Below, one piece after another: positions 34,576 to 43,242 of a stretch of DNA of 64,000 nt. Numbering within the stretch: the first letter of the stretch is position 1; every line of letters begins with the position of its first letter. The notes below the pieces were generated by a model that had not been told where the DNA came from, made no database searches, and saw only the letters and a program-made list of their open reading frames with translations. Both the position numbers and the translations under genes were made by a program. Location of the stretch: NCBI RefSeq assembly GCF_016909575.1, contig NZ_JAFBGA010000003.1, positions 62,001-126,000 on the forward strand. Reading direction: 5' to 3'. The stretch comes from Streptomyces sp. HB132 (GTDB lineage: Bacteria; Actinomycetota; Actinomycetes; Streptomycetales; Streptomycetaceae).

Positions 34576-35904
34576 TCAGCGGAGGGACGGCTTGCCGGCG
34601 CCCGCGCCCAGGCCCACCAGCAGCGGGACGACGAGCGGGTGGTTGACCGCGGTGCGCAGCGCCGGGGTCCAGCCGGCGCCCTCGGTGAGCTGCTCGGCGG
34701 GCACGCCCGCGTTGTGCACGGCGATCAGGTCGGTCTTCCGCCCGTTGACGTAGTTGTTCTCCGCCGTGAGGGAGGACTCGGACCACTTCTTGAGGATCTT
34801 CGCCTTGTCGAGGCCCTTGGGCACGGTGAACGCGTTGTGCTCCGCGACGAGGGCGGACTCGGCGCCGATGCCGTACGTGTAGCCGTAGGCCGCGCCCGCG
34901 GTGGCGACGAAGTGGTTGTTGTACGAGTCGACCTGACCGAAGCGGACGCGGGGCGCGCGCTCCTTCACGTCCTTGAACAGGTTGTGGTGCAGCGTCACGC
35001 GGAGCTTGCCCCGGTCGCTCGCCCCGGCGCCGTCGCTGTTGCCGATGAGCATGGTCTTGTCGTGGTCCTTGAGGACGTTCCACGAGACGGTGACGAGGTC
35101 TGCGCCGCGCACGATGTCGAAGAGGCCGTCGTGCTGCTGGTAGATCTGGCCGAAGTAGGAGGGCTGCCCGGCGTCGGGCCGGTCGCCGTCGCTGAACGTG
35201 TTGTGGTCGACCCAGACGTGCCTGGAGCCGTACACGACGAGGTTGTCGTACTCGGAGTTCCAGGCGCCCTGGTCACCGTCGGTGGGGTCCCACTGGGGAA
35301 AGCAGTCGTAGGTGTCCTCGAACGCGATGTTGCGGACGATGACGTTCGAGACGTTCTTCACCTGGAGGCTGGCGCCGATGATCGTGGCGTCCCTGCCGAC
35401 GCCGACGAGCGTGGTGTTGGAGGGGACGTTGACGTTGACCGCCGCCGCCTGCAGCTTCGCGGACGCGGCCCGTGCGTCCTCCAGCGGGCCCGCCGGGACC
35501 TCGTCCGTGCCCCAGACGGCCGGGTCGTAGGCGGCGAGGTACTTCTCCAGGGTGTAGCCGTCCTGCTGGTAGGCCTCGCAGCCGATCGGGGTGCCTGCGG
35601 CGTCGGAGTTGCCGTGGACGGTACCGGCGATCCTGACGATCTTGGGCGCGTCACCCGCGTCCTCGAAGGCGGCGATGAGCTCGGCCCGGTCGGTGACGGT
35701 GTAGACGTGCTCGGGGCCGGCCGCGGCGCCGCCGGTCGTGGCGCCGCCGGCGGAGGCCCAGCCGTCACCGGCCGGGAGCACGGAACGCTCGATGCCCTTG
35801 CCGTGGTGGGTGGCGGCCTGGGCGGGGAGGCTCACGGCGAGGGCCAGTGAGGCGCAGCCCGTCACGACGGCGATGGCGCGGACATGTCTCATGCGTGCGG
35901 GCAT
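34576..35904 (-). CDS. Secreted pectate lyase (PL1)
   Basis: 442 residues, signal peptide ending PAQAA. PL1 signature blocks are all present: VPSNTTLVGVGRDATIIGA, WNSEYDNLVVYGSRHVWVDH, the calcium-site segment TMLIGNSDGAGASDRGK and the catalytic arginine region ERAPRVRFGQVDSYNNHF. It cleaves polygalacturonate by beta-elimination outside the cell. It sits between the CE12 esterase and the pectinesterase on the same strand, with short gaps (84 and 94 bp). Confidence 0.92.
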   Translation of the reverse strand: MPARMRHVRAIAVVTGCASLALAVSLPAQAATHHGKGIERSVLPAGDGWASAGGATTGGAAAGPEHVYTVTDRAELIAAFEDAGDAPKIVRIAGTVHGNSDAAGTPIGCEAYQQDGYTLEKYLAAYDPAVWGTDEVPAGPLEDARAASAKLQAAAVNVNVPSNTTLVGVGRDATIIGASLQVKNVSNVIVRNIAFEDTYDCFPQWDPTDGDQGAWNSEYDNLVVYGSRHVWVDHNTFSDGDRPDAGQPSYFGQIYQQHDGLFDIVRGADLVTVSWNVLKDHDKTMLIGNSDGAGASDRGKLRVTLHHNLFKDVKERAPRVRFGQVDSYNNHFVATAGAAYGYTYGIGAESALVAEHNAFTVPKGLDKAKILKKWSESSLTAENNYVNGRKTDLIAVHNAGVPAEQLTEGAGWTPALRTAVNHPLVVPLLVGLGAGAGKPSLR

Positions 35905-35988
35905 GGCGGATCCCTAACTGTCGTACGCGGAAGATGCTCGGGTGAGCGGGGGAAGGCGGCGCGGCAACGGCGGGAGGTGCGGAGGCGA

Positions 35989-36819
35989 TCAGGCCTGCGG
36001 CCAGGTGATCCACGCTCCGGGCACCGGCTCGTCGAGGCGGCGCAGGTCGCGCGGGGCGAGTACGCGCCCGTCCAGCAGGGCGCGGGCGGTCGTCCGGGCC
36101 ACGTCGACGGCGCCGTCGGGCCGGAAGTGGGTGTTGTCCTGCTTGCCGTCGGGGTAGTTCGGCGACTCGCCGGGCTCGAGCCAGTTGAAGTACGCCAGGG
36201 TCCCGTCGGGGCCGAGCTGCTGCCAGCGGGCCAGGGAGAGCGCCTGCACGTCGAGCAGGGTGACGCCCTCCTCGGACGCCAGGGCGCGCATGGCGGCCGG
36301 GTAGTCGCCGTGGGTGGGCTTCGCGGTGCCGTCCTCGGCGAAGCGGCGGCGCTCGACCGGGGTGATCAGGACGGGCTCCGCGCGCCGGGCGCGGGCGCCC
36401 TGGACGTACTGGCGCAGGTAGTCCTGGTAGGTGGTGTACGGGTCGGTGCCGCGGGCGGGGTCCTCGGTCTTCTCGTCGTTGTGCCCGAACTGGATGAGGA
36501 CGAGATCGCCGGGGCGGACGCCGTCCAGGAGGGCGGTGAGGCGGCCCTCGTCGATGAAGCTCTTGGAACTCCGTCCGTTCACCGCATGGTTGGCGACGGT
36601 GAGCGCACGGCTCAGGAAGAAGGGGAGGGCCATGCCCCAGCCGGTCTCGGGCGCGGCACCGGCGTACTTCCGGGCCGCCGTGGAGTCGCCCGCGATGTGG
36701 AGTGTCCGGGGCCGGGGCCTGCCCCCGCCACCGCCGCCGTGTGCGACCGCGGGGGTGGCGCTGAGGGCGAGGGGCAGCGCGAGGAGCGCGGCTGCCGTCC
36801 GTCTGCGGGTGAGTGACAC
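35989..36819 (-). CDS. Secreted rhamnogalacturonan acetylesterase (CE12, SGNH hydrolase)
   Basis: 276 residues with a signal peptide (AAALLALPLALSATPAVA). SGNH blocks are clear: GDSTAAR with nucleophile Ser46, the glycine/asparagine block NHAVNGRSSKSF (Asn81), FGHNDEK (Asn114), and the Asp/His dyad in KQDNTHFRPDG (Asp228, His231). CE12 enzymes deacetylate rhamnogalacturonan I, the hairy region of pectin. This gene points to RG-I as a substrate of the operon, alongside homogalacturonan. Confidence 0.9.
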   Translation of the reverse strand: MSLTRRRTAAALLALPLALSATPAVAHGGGGGGRPRPRTLHIAGDSTAARKYAGAAPETGWGMALPFFLSRALTVANHAVNGRSSKSFIDEGRLTALLDGVRPGDLVLIQFGHNDEKTEDPARGTDPYTTYQDYLRQYVQGARARRAEPVLITPVERRRFAEDGTAKPTHGDYPAAMRALASEEGVTLLDVQALSLARWQQLGPDGTLAYFNWLEPGESPNYPDGKQDNTHFRPDGAVDVARTTARALLDGRVLAPRDLRRLDEPVPGAWITWPQA

Positions 36820-36949
36820 AGGATGACTGCCTCTCTCGGTGACACACGTGAGGTGGTGCGTGGGGAGGGGGGCCGGCGGCGGGGTGCGACCCGGACCGCC
36901 GCCGGTCCCCCGGTCATCGGGGTGGCCGCGCCGTGGTGGTACGACCGGG

Positions 36950-38284
36950 TCAGCCGTTGCCCAGTTCGGTCCATTCCTTCTGGGCGGCGTTCAGCTCATC
37001 GGCCATCTTGTCCAGGAAGTCCTTGGACGTGACCTTGCCGAGGAGCAGCTTCTGGAACTCCGGCTCGTTGTCGGCCTTGCTGATGTTGTTCCAGTCGGGC
37101 AGGTAGTACGGCAGGTCGACGATCTTGGTGGAACCGTCGGTGAGGGCCTTCGCGGCGAGCGCGGTCGGCTCGGTCTCGTTGATCCACGGGTCCTTGGCGG
37201 CCTCGGTGTTGGCCGGGATGGCTCCCGCGGACTCGTTCCACTTGCTGTTCGACTCGTGGGACGCGGCGAACTCGATGAACTTCCAGGCCGCGTTCTTGTT
37301 CTTGCTGGACCGGAACAGGCCGAGGCCGTCGACGGGGTTGGAGACCTGGACGCGTGTACCGCCCTCACCGATCGGGGCGGGTATCCCGGCGAACTTGTCC
37401 TCGCCCAGGGCCTTCAGGTGGTCCTGGTAGGAGCCCAGGTTGTGGCTGAGCATCCCGATGGTGCCGGTGTCCCACTGGGCGACCATCTTGGTGAAGTCGT
37501 TGTTGACGTCGGCGGCCGGCGTCGTCTTCTTGAAGAGGGCGGCGTACTTCTCCAGCGCCGCGACGTTCTTCGGGTCGTTCAGGGTGGTCTTCTCGCCGTC
37601 CCAGAACTCCGTGATGCCGGTCTGGCCGTAGATCGCGTCCAGGGCCTGCGCGATGGAGCCGGCGCCGCCGCGGATGGTGTAGCCGAACTTGTTGTTCTTC
37701 GCGTCGGTCAGCTCGTCGGCGGCCTCGTAGAACTTGGGCCAGGTGGTCGGCGCGTCCAGGCCGGCCTGCTCGAACAGGTCGGTGCGGTACCACAGCGCAC
37801 CGTTGTTCGCGGAGGTCGGCACGGTGTACATGTCCTCGCCCCGGCCGGCCGCGGCTCTGACGCTCTCGACCATGTTGTCGACGAGCTTGCCCTTCAGCGG
37901 CGACTTGTCCAGCCGGTCGCTGATCGGCTCCAGGGCTTCCTGGGACACCATGCCGGCCAGGTACGCGGTGCCGACGCCGCCCACGTCGGGCAGCCCGCCG
38001 CCCGCGATGGCCGTGTCGTACTTGGACTGGACGTCGGCGATCGGGATCGGGACGTACTTGACCTCGATGTCAGGGTTCTCCTTCTCGAAGTCCTTGATGA
38101 TCTCGGTCCAGATGGCGGTGCGTGGACCGCCGTTGTTGTCCCAGAAGGTGATCTCGCCCTTTCCGCTGCCCTCCGTGCCCGAGCTGCTGCCGTCGTCACC
38201 ACAGGCGGTGGCGCCGAGGGCCAGGACCGCCGTGAGGGACACCGCGGTCGCGGCACGCCCCCGGAGCGTCTTCGAGATGTTCAT
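36950..38284 (-). CDS. Sugar ABC transporter solute-binding lipoprotein (pectin locus)
   Basis: A 444-residue family 1 solute-binding protein with lipobox LGATAC (Cys28), ITFWDNNGGPRTAIWTEIIK at the start of the mature part, and SANNGALWYRTDLFEQAG typical of sugar binders. Its permeases are at 42325-44177, upstream in the same run, so the binding protein is placed after the intracellular enzymes, an unusual order. The ligand is probably an oligogalacturonide or RG-I fragment. A perfect palindrome GTACGCGTAC (38308-38317) lies 24 nt upstream of the start. Confidence 0.9.
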   Translation of the reverse strand: MNISKTLRGRAATAVSLTAVLALGATACGDDGSSSGTEGSGKGEITFWDNNGGPRTAIWTEIIKDFEKENPDIEVKYVPIPIADVQSKYDTAIAGGGLPDVGGVGTAYLAGMVSQEALEPISDRLDKSPLKGKLVDNMVESVRAAAGRGEDMYTVPTSANNGALWYRTDLFEQAGLDAPTTWPKFYEAADELTDAKNNKFGYTIRGGAGSIAQALDAIYGQTGITEFWDGEKTTLNDPKNVAALEKYAALFKKTTPAADVNNDFTKMVAQWDTGTIGMLSHNLGSYQDHLKALGEDKFAGIPAPIGEGGTRVQVSNPVDGLGLFRSSKNKNAAWKFIEFAASHESNSKWNESAGAIPANTEAAKDPWINETEPTALAAKALTDGSTKIVDLPYYLPDWNNISKADNEPEFQKLLLGKVTSKDFLDKMADELNAAQKEWTELGNG

Positions 38285-38328
38285 GTCGGCTCTTCTCTCT
38301 CGGATCTGTACGCGTACGTGGGGGGAGG

Positions 38329-38709
38329 TCAGTGGTGTGTGCGGTGCGGCGCGGCGGTGTACTGGCTGTCCTCGCGGATGGTCTTGTCGGACGTGACGTC
38401 GATGTCCGCGCCGAAGGGTTCGACGGCGACGGAACCCGCCACCCGGATGACGTGGGGCCGCTGCGCACCGGCGTACCTCTCCGGGCCCGCCCGGTCGGTG
38501 ACGGTGACCACCTCGCCGCCGCGGCCCCCGGTGGTGCCGCGCGCCGGCGAGGCGAATCCGTGGGGCGTGCCGGGTGGTCCGCCGCCGTGGTGCGCGACGG
38601 GCTGTGTCCTCGCGGCCGCCGACGCCTCGCCCGATGCGGCGGGCATGACAAGGGCGACGGCCGTGAACGGTGTTCTCGCTCTGGTGCGCTCGGTACGGAG
38701 GTGCGTCAT
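38329..38709 (-). pseudogene. Truncated PL1-type pectate lyase remnant
   Basis: A 126-codon frame with a signal-peptide-like N-terminus and the first strands of a PL1 beta-helix: TPHGFASPARGTTGG, GGEVVTVTD, PHVIRVAGSVAV and DVTSDKTI. Pectate lyases of this type are about 320-430 residues; here the frame ends 15 residues later (REDSQYTAAPHRTHH), so the calcium site and catalytic arginine are missing. An internal deletion or decay is likely. It lies between GH43 and the solute-binding protein in the pectin operon. The alternative is a short secreted protein of new function. Confidence 0.65.
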
Positions 38710-38737
38710 TGCGGCTCTCCCATCCAGCGGTGCGGGG

Positions 38738-40288
38738 TCAGATGCTGCGAGGTCTCGCGGTGGTGCGGAACGTGGTGAAGCCTGCTGTGCCGGAGGGCCC
38801 GCCACCTGCCGGTGCGGTGGCGAAGAGGCCCAGCAGCGCGCCGACCCAGCGCCAGGGGGTGGCGGCGAAGACCTGGCCGGTCGGCCGGAAGCCGGTCCCG
38901 TCCCCGGTGTCCGCGGAGAAGCGGCATCGGGCGCCCCGGGTGACCTCGATCCGGACGCGGACGGCGGCGTCGGGCGCGGGGCGGGGATGGCCGGCGTCCC
39001 GCTCGTGCTCGGCCACGGATTCGGCGTACCGGTGCACGAGGCTTGTCGCCCCGTCGGCCCCGGCCTCCAGGCCGATCCACGAGAAGGCGTCCCCGAGCAC
39101 GGCGAGCCCGGCCTTGGCCCCCGGTTCGCGGGTGTCCAGCGCGATGCCCACCTCGACGGTGAACTCCTCGGCGGGAAGCCGCTGTACCAGGACGTTGGGC
39201 AGGGCGCGCAGATCGTGCGCGTAAGCGGTCCGCACGCAGCTGAGGCGCAGCCCGTCGCCTCCGTGGCCGACCGTCCAGCCGGGTCGCGGGTTGGCCGTCC
39301 ACTGCCACTGACGGCCGTGGCGCCCACCGGGGAAGTCGTCGCTGGAGGCCGGTGCCTCGGCCGGCTGCTCCGGGGCCTCGGGGCGGCGGTGCGTGAGGAC
39401 GGGTTCGCCTTCGTCGCCGATGACGGGCCAGCCCTCGCCGTCCCAGCGCATCGGCTGGAGGTGGACCACGCGGCCGTACGCTCCGCGGGCCTGGAAGTGC
39501 AGGAACCAGTCCTCACCCGCGGCGGTGCGGACCCAGCCGCCCTGGTGCGGGCCGTTGACCTCGGTGCTGCCCTGCGCGAGGACGACCCGCTCCTCGTAGG
39601 GGCCGGCGAACGTCCGCGAGCGGAAGGCGCCCTGCCAGCCGGTCTCCACTCCCCCGGCCGGGGCGAAGATCCAGAAGTGGCCGTCGTGGCGGTAGACCTT
39701 GGGGCCCTCCAGGGTGAACCAGCCCGGGATCGTGTCGGCGTCGACGAGGGTCGTGCCCTCGTCGAGGAGCTCGCGTCCGTCGGGGCTCATGCGGTGGCCG
39801 GTGAGCCGGTTCTTGATGCCGGAGCGGGACTTCGCCCAGGCGTGCACCAGGTAGGCCTCACCTGTCTCCTCGTCCCACAGGGGGCAGGCGTCGATCAGGC
39901 CCTTTCCCGCCTTGACCAGGTGCGGGGCGCTCCAGGGGCCGCGGATGTTCTCGGCGTTGATCTGCTGGATGCCGTGGTCGGGGTCGCCCCAGAAGATCCA
40001 GAAGCGTCCGGCGTGGTGGCGCAGCGACGGCGCCCACACCCCGCAGTCGTGGCGAGGCACGGCGAAGTCGGCGTCCGGGCCGAGCCGTTCGAGGGCGTGG
40101 CCGACGAGGGCCCAGTTGACGAGGTCGCGGGAGTGCAGCAGGGGCAGTCCGGGGACGCGGCCGAAGCTGGAGGCGGTGAGGTAGTAGTCGTCGCCGACGC
40201 GGACGACGTCCGGGTCGGACCAGTCGGCGTTCAGGACCGGGTTGCGGTAGGTGCCGTTCCCGAGGTCGGCTCTCCAGGGCATCGTCAT
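38738..40288 (-). CDS. Glycoside hydrolase family 43 protein with C-terminal beta-sandwich
   Basis: 516 residues, no signal peptide, so it acts on imported oligosaccharides. The five-blade propeller shows catalytic base Asp25 (NADWSDPDVVRVGDDYY), pKa modulator Asp133 (GLIDACPLWDEE) and acid Glu194 (FTLEGPKVYRHDG). From about residue 330 a concanavalin-like sandwich follows, as in beta-xylosidase/arabinofuranosidase-type GH43. In this pectin context an alpha-arabinofuranosidase, or another exo-activity on RG-I side chains, is likely. The ATG at 40288 overlaps the upstream DUF6807 gene stop by 4 nt. Confidence 0.88.
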   Translation of the reverse strand: MTMPWRADLGNGTYRNPVLNADWSDPDVVRVGDDYYLTASSFGRVPGLPLLHSRDLVNWALVGHALERLGPDADFAVPRHDCGVWAPSLRHHAGRFWIFWGDPDHGIQQINAENIRGPWSAPHLVKAGKGLIDACPLWDEETGEAYLVHAWAKSRSGIKNRLTGHRMSPDGRELLDEGTTLVDADTIPGWFTLEGPKVYRHDGHFWIFAPAGGVETGWQGAFRSRTFAGPYEERVVLAQGSTEVNGPHQGGWVRTAAGEDWFLHFQARGAYGRVVHLQPMRWDGEGWPVIGDEGEPVLTHRRPEAPEQPAEAPASSDDFPGGRHGRQWQWTANPRPGWTVGHGGDGLRLSCVRTAYAHDLRALPNVLVQRLPAEEFTVEVGIALDTREPGAKAGLAVLGDAFSWIGLEAGADGATSLVHRYAESVAEHERDAGHPRPAPDAAVRVRIEVTRGARCRFSADTGDGTGFRPTGQVFAATPWRWVGALLGLFATAPAGGGPSGTAGFTTFRTTARPRSI

Positions 40289-41109
40289 GCGGCGACCGCC
40301 TTGCGGACGTGGGCGGCCGCGGCGTCCCGGCCGAGGCGTCCGTCGGCGACGACGGTGATGATCCGGCGTACGACGGTGGCTCCGGCGGCGACGGGGAGGC
40401 GGCGGTCGGCGGCGAGGGAGGAGCCGACCCCCGGGTATTCGGTGGTCCGTACGAACCACGGGTCGCGCCGCGTCTCGTCGGTCGCGCCGGCGAAGACCAG
40501 GGTCCAGCCGTCCCCGGTGAGGGCCAGCCAGTCGGCCGCCCTGCCGTGCACGGCCTCCTCGCCGTCGAGGGTGCCGCTGAACACCGCCGGCGGCGCGGCC
40601 TCCTTGGGCGCGCGCCAGAAGAAGCCGCCGTAGCCGGCGCCGGGGCGGCCGTTGGTGGCGGGGCTGCCGATGGAGAGGTCCGTCCCGCCCCGGTTGGTGA
40701 GGGAGAAGGAGAAGTCCAGCGCCCAGGCGGTGTCGGAGAGTCCGCTCGCGGCGACGGTGCGGTGCTCGCGCAGCAGTTCGGTGCCGTCGGCCTCCCAGCT
40801 GAGCTCCTCCACGAAGCCGTCCGGGTCGCGGAGCTTCCAGCCGAGGTGGCGCTGCGTCCCGTGGTTGTCGAGCTCGGTGGGGCCCTGGTCGCGGACGAAG
40901 GTGCGCCCGCCCCAGAAGTTGTGCCCGGCAACGTCGGGCACCGCGACGGAGGCGCCCAGGTGGTGGATGTGGTCGGCCGGTCGCTCCTCGGTGACGGGGG
41001 TGCCCGCGAGGGTGGTGACGGGGTGGAGGTAGGGCCGGCCGTCCGTCCCGGGCCGGTAGCTGTAGCGGCCGACGGGGCGTCCGGCGCAGCTGAGGACTGC
41101 GGTGCTCAT
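40285..41109 (-). CDS. DUF6807 (PmoA-like) family protein
   Basis: 274 residues, cytoplasmic. The pattern RPYLHPVTTLAGTPVTEERP, ADHIHHLGASVAVPDVAGHN, FWGGRTFV and GFFWRAPKEA is that of the PmoA family (DUF6807), often annotated as methane oxygenase PmoA but unrelated in function. The His-rich HIHHLG may bind metal. It is coupled by 4-nt overlaps to a Gfo/Idh/MocA oxidoreductase upstream and GH43 downstream, an arrangement that suggests a joint step on a sugar. The activity is unknown. Confidence 0.8.
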   Translation of the reverse strand: MSTAVLSCAGRPVGRYSYRPGTDGRPYLHPVTTLAGTPVTEERPADHIHHLGASVAVPDVAGHNFWGGRTFVRDQGPTELDNHGTQRHLGWKLRDPDGFVEELSWEADGTELLREHRTVAASGLSDTAWALDFSFSLTNRGGTDLSIGSPATNGRPGAGYGGFFWRAPKEAAPPAVFSGTLDGEEAVHGRAADWLALTGDGWTLVFAGATDETRRDPWFVRTTEYPGVGSSLAADRRLPVAAGATVVRRIITVVADGRLGRDAAAAHVRKAVAA

Positions 41110-42278
41110 GGTGTGCTCACCTCGCTGGGGCGCGCCCAGGAGGCGCCTAGTTCGGAGAAGAGGCTGAGGGTGTCGGCCGCGGAGGCGACGGTGCCGTCGA
41201 TGCCGCGCACGATGCGCCGTACGCCGTCGCCCCGGTCGGCGGGCCGGGTGTGCCAGGCGGTGGCGGGCAGCGCGGTGGGCTCGGGGGCGGTGCGCACCGC
41301 TTCGAGGACCCGCATGAACGCGCCGGTGCGCTCCGGCGGTACGAGGAGCTCGGTGCCGTGCTCCAGGTGGCCGACGAGGTTCTCCAGGAGGTCGGTCCGC
41401 CCGTGCACGGCCTCCTCGGGGCCGTGTCCGGCGCGCTGGACGAGGACCCGGTCCTGCTTGTACCAGAAGGTGATGCGGCCGCGGTCGCCGTGGACGATCA
41501 CATAGGGTTCGCCGGCCTCCTCCGCGCAGAGGGTGACCGCGACGGTCACCGGCGTCCCCGCGGTGGTGGTGACCCGGACACAGCTGGTGTCGTCGGACTC
41601 GATGTCGTGGGCCCGGAAGAGTTCGGTCTCGATGGAGGCCACGTCCTCGGAGGTTCCCGGACCGGCGAGTTCGAGCGCCGTGGCGACGGCGTGTGCCAGC
41701 GGGTTGGTCAGCACTCCGTCGACCACGTCGGTGCCGCCCATCCTGCGGCGTCCGGCCCAGGGTGCCCGCCGGAAGTAGACGTCGTCGCGGACCCAGGCGC
41801 CCGCGGCGCCGATGCCCCGGACCGTGCCGATCGCCCCGGAGCGTACGAGGTCCTTGATGGCGGGCACGGCGTGCGAGCCGAAGGACTGGAAGCCGATCTG
41901 GCACGCGATGCCGGCCTCCCGGACCCCGTCGGCCATGCGGGCGTAGTCGGCCCAGGTCGCCGCCGGCGGCTTCTCGAGGAGGAGGTGGACGCCGCGGGCC
42001 GCCGCCGTCAGGGCCAGGGTGGTGTGCGTCGGGATGGGGGTGCAGATGACGGCGGCGCGTGCGCCGGTGGAGTCCAGGAGGGCCCCGAAGTCGGCGGACT
42101 GCTCGGGCATCTCCTCGGCGAACAGGTCGAGTTCACCGTCGGTCAGGGGGTTCAGTTCGCAGATTCCGGCCAGTCTGACCAGGCCCTGGTGCTGGAGCCG
42201 GCGGATGTTGGCTAGGTGCCAGCGGCCGTGGCCGCGGGCGCCGGCCAGGACGAGGGGCACGGGGGTGGTGGTGTTCAA
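41106..42278 (-). CDS. Gfo/Idh/MocA-family oxidoreductase
   Basis: 390 residues with an N-terminal NAD(P) Rossmann fold (VPLVLAGARGHGRWHLANIR), then PIPTHTTLALTAAARGVHLL and the catalytic EKPPAATWADY motif containing the usual lysine (EKP). The second half is the mixed sheet domain (MGGTDVVDGVLTNPLAHAV with a histidine in the place of the common D-x-x-x-H). It oxidises or reduces a sugar or sugar derivative. Overlaps with the DUF6807 gene (4 nt) tie it to the GH43/PmoA block; two permease genes are upstream on the same strand. Confidence 0.88.
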   Translation of the reverse strand: MNTTTPVPLVLAGARGHGRWHLANIRRLQHQGLVRLAGICELNPLTDGELDLFAEEMPEQSADFGALLDSTGARAAVICTPIPTHTTLALTAAARGVHLLLEKPPAATWADYARMADGVREAGIACQIGFQSFGSHAVPAIKDLVRSGAIGTVRGIGAAGAWVRDDVYFRRAPWAGRRRMGGTDVVDGVLTNPLAHAVATALELAGPGTSEDVASIETELFRAHDIESDDTSCVRVTTTAGTPVTVAVTLCAEEAGEPYVIVHGDRGRITFWYKQDRVLVQRAGHGPEEAVHGRTDLLENLVGHLEHGTELLVPPERTGAFMRVLEAVRTAPEPTALPATAWHTRPADRGDGVRRIVRGIDGTVASAADTLSLFSELGASWARPSEVSTP

Positions 42279-42324
42279 CGGTCCGCCCTCCCCTCTCCGC
42301 AGCGAAGCTTCCTGGTCATGTCCG

Positions 42325-43242
42325 TCATCCCTTCACGGCTCCGGCGCTGAAGCCGGTGATGAGCCACTTCTGGATGAAGGCGAAGACGATCACCACGGGC
42401 ACCGCCGCGATGACACCGCCCGCGGCCAGCGCGCCCAGGTCGACGCTGTCGGCGCCGATCAGGGTGTTGAGGCCGACCGGGATCGTCTGCTTGTCCTGTT
42501 CGCTGAGGAACATCAGGGCGAACAGGAAGTGGTTCCAGCTGTGGACGAAGGCGAACGAGCCGACCGCGATCAGCCCGGGGCGCAGCAGCGGCAGGACGAC
42601 CGAGCAGAAGGCCTTGAAGCGTGAGCAGCCGTCCACCCAGGCCGCCTCTTCGAGGGAGACCGGCACGTTCTTGATGAAGCCGCTGATCAGGATGATCGAC
42701 AGGGGGAGCTGGAAGACGGTCTCCGCGATGACGACACTCCCCAGGGAGTTGATCATCTGGAGATTCTTGAAGATCTCGAACAGCGGCACGAGCATCAGGG
42801 CGCCCGGGATGAACTGCGAGCAGAGCAGCGCCAGCATGAAGGCGCCCTTGATCTTGAAGTCGAACCGGGCCAGGGCGTAGCCGCCGGCCAGCGCGACGAG
42901 GGTCGTGGCGATGAGCGTCGCGACGCCGACGAGCATGCTGTTCTGGAAGAAGACGGCGAAGCTGCGCTCGTTCCAGACCTTGGAGAAGTGGTCCCCCGTC
43001 ATCGGCCAGGGCACCAGCGAGGTGGATCCCGCGGGCCGGACGGCGAAGAGGAACATCCAGTAGAACGGGATGAGCGTGAAGAGCAGGTAGATGCCGAGCG
43101 GCAGATAGATCTGCCAGCGCGGTACGTCGTCGAAGGCACGCTCGCGCTTGGTGCGGCGGGGCGAGGAGGGCGGCGGGAGGTCGGTTCCCCCGGACGGTCC
43201 CGGCGTGCGGGCGTCGTTCTTCTCCACGAGTGCGGCGGTCAC
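42325..43242 (-). CDS. Carbohydrate ABC transporter permease (MalG-like)
   Basis: 305 residues with six predicted helices and the EAA loop VPVSLEEAAWVDGCSRFKAF. The start overlaps the stop of the upstream permease by 4 nt. With the permease at 43239 and the lipoprotein at 36950 it should form a pectin-oligosaccharide importer; no ATPase gene is present in the window. Confidence 0.92.
   Translation of the reverse strand: MTAALVEKNDARTPGPSGGTDLPPPSSPRRTKRERAFDDVPRWQIYLPLGIYLLFTLIPFYWMFLFAVRPAGSTSLVPWPMTGDHFSKVWNERSFAVFFQNSMLVGVATLIATTLVALAGGYALARFDFKIKGAFMLALLCSQFIPGALMLVPLFEIFKNLQMINSLGSVVIAETVFQLPLSIILISGFIKNVPVSLEEAAWVDGCSRFKAFCSVVLPLLRPGLIAVGSFAFVHSWNHFLFALMFLSEQDKQTIPVGLNTLIGADSVDLGALAAGGVIAAVPVVIVFAFIQKWLITGFSAGAVKG

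Noticed and set aside
36839..40633. A 1264-codon plus-strand open frame
   Set aside because: It is antisense to the solute-binding protein, the GH43 gene and others with clear motifs on the minus strand; its translation is low-complexity (Gly/Val/Arg-rich) as expected from high-GC shadow frames.
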